Shown: positions 7,682 through 11,395 of the stretch, one piece after another
Numbering within the stretch: position 1 is the first letter of the stretch
How the letters are laid out: each line of letters starts with the position of its first letter
NCBI GenBank assembly: GCA_001303225.1
Contig: LJNI01000072.1
Coordinates: forward strand, 1 to 11,395
Reading direction: 5' to 3'
Length of the DNA stretch: 11,395 nucleotides
Source of the DNA: a candidate division TA06 bacterium DG_78
GTDB taxonomy: Bacteria > Hydrothermota > Tepidihabitantia > SM23-42
Notes under the pieces: model-generated
Told to the model about the DNA's origin: nothing
What the model saw: only the letters and a program-made list of their open reading frames with translations
Database searches by the model: none
Position numbers and translations under genes: made by a program

Positions 7682-8224
7682 TTATGTCCCCATTCCATAT
7701 TTTGCATATAATACCTTAATGAACTGCTCTTTCTGTTCATCAGTGAATTCATCAAGGATTTCGTCTATATCATACATAAACTGATCTTCGACTTCTGTAA
7801 GTTCATTTACCAAGGCATCATCAACAATCCGACTGAGTGCTAACGAAGCAATGTTTCTATCCTCGAGTAAATCTGCTACTGGAACTGAGATTTCTGTTGT
7901 TTTAGACGGTCGATACAAGAGTAACGCGATGGCTGCTGTAATAGCAACAGGAACGAGTACACGCGTTATTTTCCATATCGGCAATCTCTGGGGTGTGATA
8001 TCCTTCTGCCGTACTGTGACCTTTACATCATCAAAAAACTGAGCCTCTGGTAGAATAACTTCATCTCGATCGAGAATGCCGTAGAGTTTCTTGAGTGAGA
8101 GATATTCTTTTTGACACAGAGAACATTGCTGTAAGTGTTCTTCGAATTTTCTGTGCTCTGTATTACTCAGTTGGTGCTCCAGGTAATCGAGCAGCTTCCC
8201 TTTAAATTTTTTACAAGTGTTCAC
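7682..8224 (-). CDS. Zinc-finger anti-sigma factor, single-pass membrane protein
   Basis: A 180-aa partner of the adjacent ECF sigma factor. The cytoplasmic N-terminal domain carries Cys4 and the ZAS signature H30-x3-C34-x2-C37 (HLQQCSLC), which binds zinc and clamps the sigma factor. A single transmembrane helix (about 86-104, ITRVLVPVAITAAIALLLY) follows, then a ~75-residue periplasmic tail very rich in Asp and Glu. The tail ends FTDEQKEQFIKVLYAKYG, which resembles the LTxxQ segment of Spy-like proteins. Translation starts at GTG 8224, overlapping the sigma stop as GTGA, so the two are made together. The likely mechanism is that release or proteolysis of this protein in envelope stress frees the sigma factor; this is known for the family and is not shown here. 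Confidence 0.9.
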   Translation of the reverse strand: MNTCKKFKGKLLDYLEHQLSNTEHRKFEEHLQQCSLCQKEYLSLKKLYGILDRDEVILPEAQFFDDVKVTVRQKDITPQRLPIWKITRVLVPVAITAAIALLLYRPSKTTEISVPVADLLEDRNIASLALSRIVDDALVNELTEVEDQFMYDIDEILDEFTDEQKEQFIKVLYAKYGMGT

Positions 8225-8745
8225 AGTAAATCCTTCAAAAGTACCTGAAGTTTCCTAATCGCATGATAGTGATTTGCCTTAGCAGCACCAGTACTAATAC
8301 CCATAATATCTCCGATCTCATCGAAGGTATATCCATCATAGTGGTGCAAGATAAAAGACATACGCTGTCTCTCTGGCAACTGTATGAGTGCATCATCAAT
8401 CGCAATCTTCATCCGTATCCTCTCATCCATTGAAATTGTCTCTTGGTGTGATTGATAGTCAAGTTGTCTCGTCTGAGTCTTCCGTTTGAATGAAATACAG
8501 GTATTAACTGCGATACGGTAGAGCCACGTAAAAAACTTCGATTTTTCATGAAATTTCTTGAGGTTCGCATACACTTTGATGAAAATGTCCTGGGTAAGAT
8601 CACGGGCATCAGCCTCATTTCTCGAAAATCTATAGCATATTGAATAGAGCGGTACTTGATATTTCTCGAAAAGACGGTCAAAAGCCTTTTCATCGCCATG
8701 CTTAAACCTCCTAACCAGGACAATGTCTTCCTCATCGCCTTTCAT
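8221..8745 (-). CDS. ECF-type RNA polymerase sigma factor (RpoE-like)
   Basis: A 174-aa group-4 sigma factor with only sigma2 and sigma4 regions. Sigma2 spans about 20-90, with the conserved core-binding and -10-recognition stretch ARDLTQDIFIKVY followed by FFTWLYRIAVNTC. Sigma4 spans about 115-170, with LIQLPERQRMSFILHHYDGYTFDEIGDIMGIS and a helix-turn-helix recognising the -35. The start is the ATG at 8745; its ribosome binding site is weak (no GGAGG within 15 nt) and a TAG closes the frame shortly upstream, so no much longer start exists. It heads a sigma - anti-sigma - Spy-like cluster and overlaps the anti-sigma by 4 nt. It most likely directs an envelope-stress regulon. Which ECF subgroup it belongs to is not determined. 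Confidence 0.95.
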   Translation of the reverse strand: MKGDEEDIVLVRRFKHGDEKAFDRLFEKYQVPLYSICYRFSRNEADARDLTQDIFIKVYANLKKFHEKSKFFTWLYRIAVNTCISFKRKTQTRQLDYQSHQETISMDERIRMKIAIDDALIQLPERQRMSFILHHYDGYTFDEIGDIMGISTGAAKANHYHAIRKLQVLLKDLL

Positions 8746-8801
8746 TATTATTTGACGCTCTTTTCTCTACCAATGGTTTAATTCATGCTCGGTTGTCATT
8801 A

Positions 8802-8822
8802 TCAATTATCGGGCTTAATTGA
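8802..8822. repeat. Perfect 7-bp inverted repeat upstream of the sigma-factor gene
   Basis: TCAATTA, loop TCGGGCT, TAATTGA. It lies about 57 nt upstream of the sigma-factor ATG and 70 nt past the end of glgA. It could be an operator or weak mRNA hairpin. There is no T-run, so terminator function is not supported. Confidence 0.4.
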
Positions 8823-8867
8823 CTCATACTTATCCACGATATAACGTAATGTACCACTTTCTATAGT

Positions 8868-8895
8868 AGTTTAGTACAAAATCGTCGTTTGTCAA
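8868..8895 (-). promoter_or_regulatory. Candidate sigma70-type promoter for the sigma/anti-sigma operon
   Basis: On the minus strand a perfect TTGACA (8890-8895) overlaps the glgA stop codon. It is followed by a 16-nt spacer and TAAACT (8868-8873), a 4/6 match to the -10. It would give a leader of about 115 nt before the sigma-factor ATG. The poor -10 keeps confidence modest. Confidence 0.35.
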
Positions 8896-10268
8896 GACTT
8901 GAGCAGTATTTGGTACAGTTTCTTGTATTTTTTTGCTGATTCTTCCCAGGAAAAATTATACTCCATACATGATTGAGAGAGTATCTTAAAAAGTTCTCGG
9001 CTGCAGTAAAGACGATATGCCCGTGAAACTGCTTCGATGAGTGCCTGGCTTGAATATTCAGTAAACAGAAATCCATTACCAGACTGTGTGCTGGGATCAA
9101 ACTCTTTGATTGTATCAGCAAGACCACCAGTTTTGCGCACAATTGGCACAGTACCATACTTGAGACTTATGAGCTGTCCGAGCCCACACGGCTCATAGAG
9201 TGACGGCATGAGGAAGAAGTCGCATCCTGCGTAGATACGGTGCGCCAATTTATTATCAAATTTGATATTCACGGATATACACGTCGCATATACCTGACTG
9301 AGTGCCTTGAGTTTATCACAGTACTGTTCTTCGCCAGTACCGAGCAAGATAAAGTTAAATCCCATGTCAACGATCTCATCCACGACCTTTGTGAGAATAT
9401 CAAATCCCTTTTGTCCGGCGATTCGAGACACCATGCCTATGAATGGTCTTTTTGCCTTGATGTTGCATTCGTGTGCAAGCGAAACTTTATTTTTCATTTT
9501 CCCAGTGAAGTCATGGTACGGGTAATAGATCATGTCATCTGACTGAGGATTCCAGAGGTCATAATCAAGACCATTGATGATTCCATAGAGATGAGCACTG
9601 CGTTTCTTTAAAACATCATTAAGTCCAAACCCCAATTCAGGTGTTTGAATTTCGCGGGCATAGGTCTCAGACACAGTCGCCACGAAATCACTATAGACGA
9701 TTCCAGCTTTCAGAAAATTGATATCATTGGAAAATTCAATACCATTGTGCTTGAGGTATTTCTCATCTACTCCCAGAAGAGAAAATTTTGAGCGAGGGAA
9801 TTTACCTTGATAGCCAAGATTATGGATTGTGAAGATACTCTTTGTTTTTGTTTTATTCAATTTTATATAGAGGGGAACTAAAGCACTCTGCCAATCATGA
9901 CAGTGTACAATATCGTAATTTTGTTCATTAATAAAACGACTCACAGCCTTACAGAAAAGCGTAAATCGTTCGCAGTTATCGTCGAAATCTACACCCTTAG
10001 TTCCATAGAGGCCATCGCGTTTGAAGAATGGAGGGTAGTCAATAAAATAATAATTTTTTTTCTTGAACACTTTGACTGTGAACACTTTCCGCATCTCGAT
10101 CTGAAGGTCCTTCACAAATGTTCCTTCTATGTCGTTATATCGAGGTAAAAAAATTGTTGTTTGTATGCCGAGTTTTTTGAGATAGCGTGGAAGGGCACCA
10201 ATAACATCGGCGAGGCCACCAGTTTTTGCATATGGTACTGCTTCAGACGCGATTATTGCGATGTTCAT
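8892..10268 (-). CDS. glgA: Glycogen synthase (starch synthase, GT5)
   Basis: Transfers glucose from ADP-glucose (or UDP-glucose) to the non-reducing end of an alpha-1,4-glucan in the cytosol. The 458-aa length is normal for bacterial GlgA. Motifs: N-terminal K15-TGGLAD nucleotide-sugar binding loop; HCHDWQ (122-127); FTIHNLGYQG (146-155); INGLDYDLWNP (231-241); C-terminal GMVSRIAGQKGFD (278-290); and the catalytic SLYEPCGLGQL (356-366) followed by a second KTGGLADT (379-386). The ATG at 10268 is preferred because MNIAIIASEAVPYAKTGGL matches the family start; a GTG two codons upstream (10274) is possible. No clear Shine-Dalgarno precedes either. It lies 76 nt downstream of galT on the same strand and is probably co-transcribed with it. 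Confidence 0.95.
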   Translation of the reverse strand: MNIAIIASEAVPYAKTGGLADVIGALPRYLKKLGIQTTIFLPRYNDIEGTFVKDLQIEMRKVFTVKVFKKKNYYFIDYPPFFKRDGLYGTKGVDFDDNCERFTLFCKAVSRFINEQNYDIVHCHDWQSALVPLYIKLNKTKTKSIFTIHNLGYQGKFPRSKFSLLGVDEKYLKHNGIEFSNDINFLKAGIVYSDFVATVSETYAREIQTPELGFGLNDVLKKRSAHLYGIINGLDYDLWNPQSDDMIYYPYHDFTGKMKNKVSLAHECNIKAKRPFIGMVSRIAGQKGFDILTKVVDEIVDMGFNFILLGTGEEQYCDKLKALSQVYATCISVNIKFDNKLAHRIYAGCDFFLMPSLYEPCGLGQLISLKYGTVPIVRKTGGLADTIKEFDPSTQSGNGFLFTEYSSQALIEAVSRAYRLYCSRELFKILSQSCMEYNFSWEESAKKYKKLYQILLKS

Positions 10269-10272
10269 GATC

Positions 10273-10340
10273 ACGAATTAAACGAATAAATACAAATTAT
10301 GCGAATATTTGAGAAATTCGCTACTATTCGGTCCATTCGT
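10273..10340. repeat. Cluster of six CGAAT/ATTCG half-sites between galT and glgA
   Basis: ACGAAT at 10273 and 10282, GCGAAT at 10301, then the inverted forms ATTCGC at 10316, ATTCGG at 10326 and ATTCGT at 10335. Two pairs are nested around one centre near 10311: GCGAAT/ATTCGC (10301-10306 with 10316-10321) and ACGAAT/ATTCGT (10282-10287 with 10335-10340). The cluster fills most of the 76-nt intergenic gap and covers the region where a ribosome binding site for glgA would be expected. It may be a dyad operator, an RNA hairpin or a degenerate dispersed intergenic repeat. Confidence 0.5.
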
Positions 10341-10344
10341 ATTT

Positions 10345-11346
10345 TCAAATAATATTCTTCAAGTATGATGCAGATTCTTCTGGCGCAGTAGGATTAATAT
10401 AGAAACCTGTCCCCCACTCAAAGCCAGCAATACGAGTAAGCACTGGAATCACTTCCAGGTGGTAATGATAAAAATCTATACCCTTCAATGTTATTGGAGT
10501 AGTGTGGATAATAAAATTATATGGTGGTGTGTTGAGTGCCTTTTTTTGCCGTATCAGGCACTCCTTAAGTATGGCGGCAAGGTCGCGTAACTCTTCTGTT
10601 GTAGAATCCTCAAAATTTGAAATATGACGCCGCGGTAATATCCAGGTCTCAAAAGGAAATCGAGGAGCAAATGGACAGATCAGGATAAATGAATTATTTT
10701 CAATAATTAATCGTTTTCTGCTTTTTGTTTCCTGTACGACAATATCACAGAAGATACATCGTTCCCGATATTCATAGTAGCGCCGTGCGCCATCCATTTC
10801 TTCCATGACCCGCTTTGGAACGATTGGCGTTGCGATTAATTGAGAATGGCTATGCTCGAGCGAAGCGCCTGCTATTGCGCCAAAATTCTTAAAAATCATC
10901 ACATAGCGTAATCGCGGATCTTTTTTCAGGTCACAACTTCGCTGTTGGTATGCACGAATTACATTTTCAAAGTCCTCTGGTTCCAAATCAGCGAGGTCTT
11001 GTGAGTGATCAGGAGTTTCGATAATGACCTCATGTGCACCAATGCCATTCATTCGATCATAAATACCCTCTCCACGACGGCTGATATCACCCTCAATACG
11101 GAGAGCAGGAAATTTATTTGGTATGACTCTCAGGGTCCATCCTGGAGAATTTGGTGCTGTATCTTTTTTACGGTATGCAAAAATCTCTGGTGGTGTTGCT
11201 GCTTCATTATCTGGACAGAAAGGACACTCTTTCGGAGATATGTTTTTCTTTTCAGGTTCAAATTTGAAATCTTTTGGCCGCTTAGACCGTTCTGTCGAGA
11301 TAATGACCCATCGACCTAAAACTGGATCTTTTCGTAACTCTGGCAT
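10345..11346 (-). CDS. galT: Galactose-1-phosphate uridylyltransferase family protein (GalT-like, HIT superfamily)
   Basis: A nucleotidyl transferase that moves a nucleoside monophosphate between hexose-1-phosphates through a covalent His intermediate. 333 aa, full length. Seen: the opening MPELRKDPVLGRWVIIS and KRP; zinc-site pair C41-x2-C44 (CPFC) with candidate ligands H114 and H165; active-site HSHSQ (165-169) with H167 as the expected nucleophile; a second C197-x2-C200; and the C-terminal DFYHYHLEVIP (H294, H296). Classical GalT has HPHPQ. The HSHSQ form, with glgA next door, leaves open an ADP-glucose-acting enzyme instead of UDP-glucose/galactose-1-phosphate. The gene symbol therefore denotes the family only. 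The ATG at 11346 fits the family start; only AGGTAGG immediately abuts it, so the ribosome binding site is poorly spaced. Confidence 0.9.
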   Translation of the reverse strand: MPELRKDPVLGRWVIISTERSKRPKDFKFEPEKKNISPKECPFCPDNEAATPPEIFAYRKKDTAPNSPGWTLRVIPNKFPALRIEGDISRRGEGIYDRMNGIGAHEVIIETPDHSQDLADLEPEDFENVIRAYQQRSCDLKKDPRLRYVMIFKNFGAIAGASLEHSHSQLIATPIVPKRVMEEMDGARRYYEYRERCIFCDIVVQETKSRKRLIIENNSFILICPFAPRFPFETWILPRRHISNFEDSTTEELRDLAAILKECLIRQKKALNTPPYNFIIHTTPITLKGIDFYHYHLEVIPVLTRIAGFEWGTGFYINPTAPEESASYLKNII

Positions 11347-11351
11347 CCTAC

Positions 11352-11376
11352 CTACTCGCTCGCTTCGCTCGCTACT
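11352..11376. repeat. Mirror/direct repeat GCGAGCGA upstream of galT
   Basis: On the minus strand GAGTAG is followed by two GCGAGCGA units separated by one A (11365-11372 and 11356-11363), then GAGTAG again. The core GCGAGCGAAGCGAGCG reads the same forwards and backwards (a mirror repeat, not an inverted repeat). It lies 6-30 nt before the galT start codon and is compositionally unlike the AT-leaning surroundings. Confidence 0.55.
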
Positions 11377-11395
11377 CCTCGCTTTTTTCTTCAGT

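Noticed and set aside
8409..8735. Minus-strand 108-codon frame overlapping the sigma-factor gene
   Set aside because: It is the same strand in another frame; all sigma2/sigma4 conservation is in the 8221-8745 frame.
8850..8878. TGTAC...GTACA imperfect hairpin after glgA as a terminator
   Set aside because: Only the outer 5 bp pair cleanly and there is no T-run, so terminator function is not supported.
1..11395. tRNA, rRNA, CRISPR array, insertion sequence, phage or defence genes
   Set aside because: No cloverleaf-like RNA gene, no regularly spaced direct repeats, no transposase or integrase motifs and no nuclease/toxin signatures were seen on either strand.

Overview
This is a compact, AT-leaning bacterial segment from a diderm (Gram-negative-type) organism. 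BamA, a Skp/OmpH chaperone, a Spy/CpxP-like periplasmic protein and a beta-barrel-type secreted protein all require an outer membrane and periplasm. The style of the secreted protein at the left edge (a 'SMGDLRY...DEYN...NPAG'-like N-terminus) and the lack of close E. coli-like gene order suggest an uncultured FCB-superphylum or WOR-3/Stahlbacteria-like lineage. That placement is an inference from recalled protein style, not a demonstrated assignment.

Layout. (1) Positions 1-1097, minus strand: a secreted, probably outer-membrane beta-barrel protein, split by a single frameshift near 587-589 and running off the left edge. (2) Positions 1098-1459: a divergent intergenic region with a strong sigma70-type promoter on each strand and a terminator-like hairpin inside the leftward leader. 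(3) Positions 1460-7018, plus strand: a tight three-gene operon, clpC - bamA - skp-like. clpC and bamA overlap as GTGA; bamA and the skp-like gene are 10 nt apart. (4) Positions 7019-7072: a convergent junction with a perfect 10-bp hairpin. (5) Positions 7073-8745, minus strand: an ECF sigma factor, its zinc-finger membrane anti-sigma factor (GTGA overlap) and, 168 nt further on, an LTxxQ-type Spy/CpxP periplasmic protein. This has the form of an envelope-stress regulon core. (6) Positions 8892-11346, minus strand: a galT-type nucleotidylyltransferase followed by glycogen synthase (glgA). A short intergenic region rich in CGAAT/ATTCG half-sites separates them, and a GCGAGCGA mirror repeat lies just upstream of galT.

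How it fits together. The central theme is envelope proteostasis. BamA inserts beta-barrels and Skp escorts unfolded barrels. The facing operon encodes a sigma/anti-sigma pair plus a Spy-like chaperone or sensor that would respond to envelope damage, and ClpC is a cytosolic unfoldase. The most unusual protein is the Skp-like one: its C-terminal ~135 residues look like a second domain of the CsgG/FlgO/TolB-N type, so it may be a chaperone fusion. The galT-glgA pair belongs to sugar-nucleotide and glycogen metabolism. The HSHSQ active site of the GalT homologue, next to glgA, raises the possibility that it acts on ADP-glucose rather than UDP-galactose.

No tRNA, rRNA, CRISPR array, insertion sequence or phage gene was recognised. 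I found no strong case for a completely new defence-type system. The fusion protein, the hairpin leader and the paired envelope-stress arrangement are the parts most worth following up.
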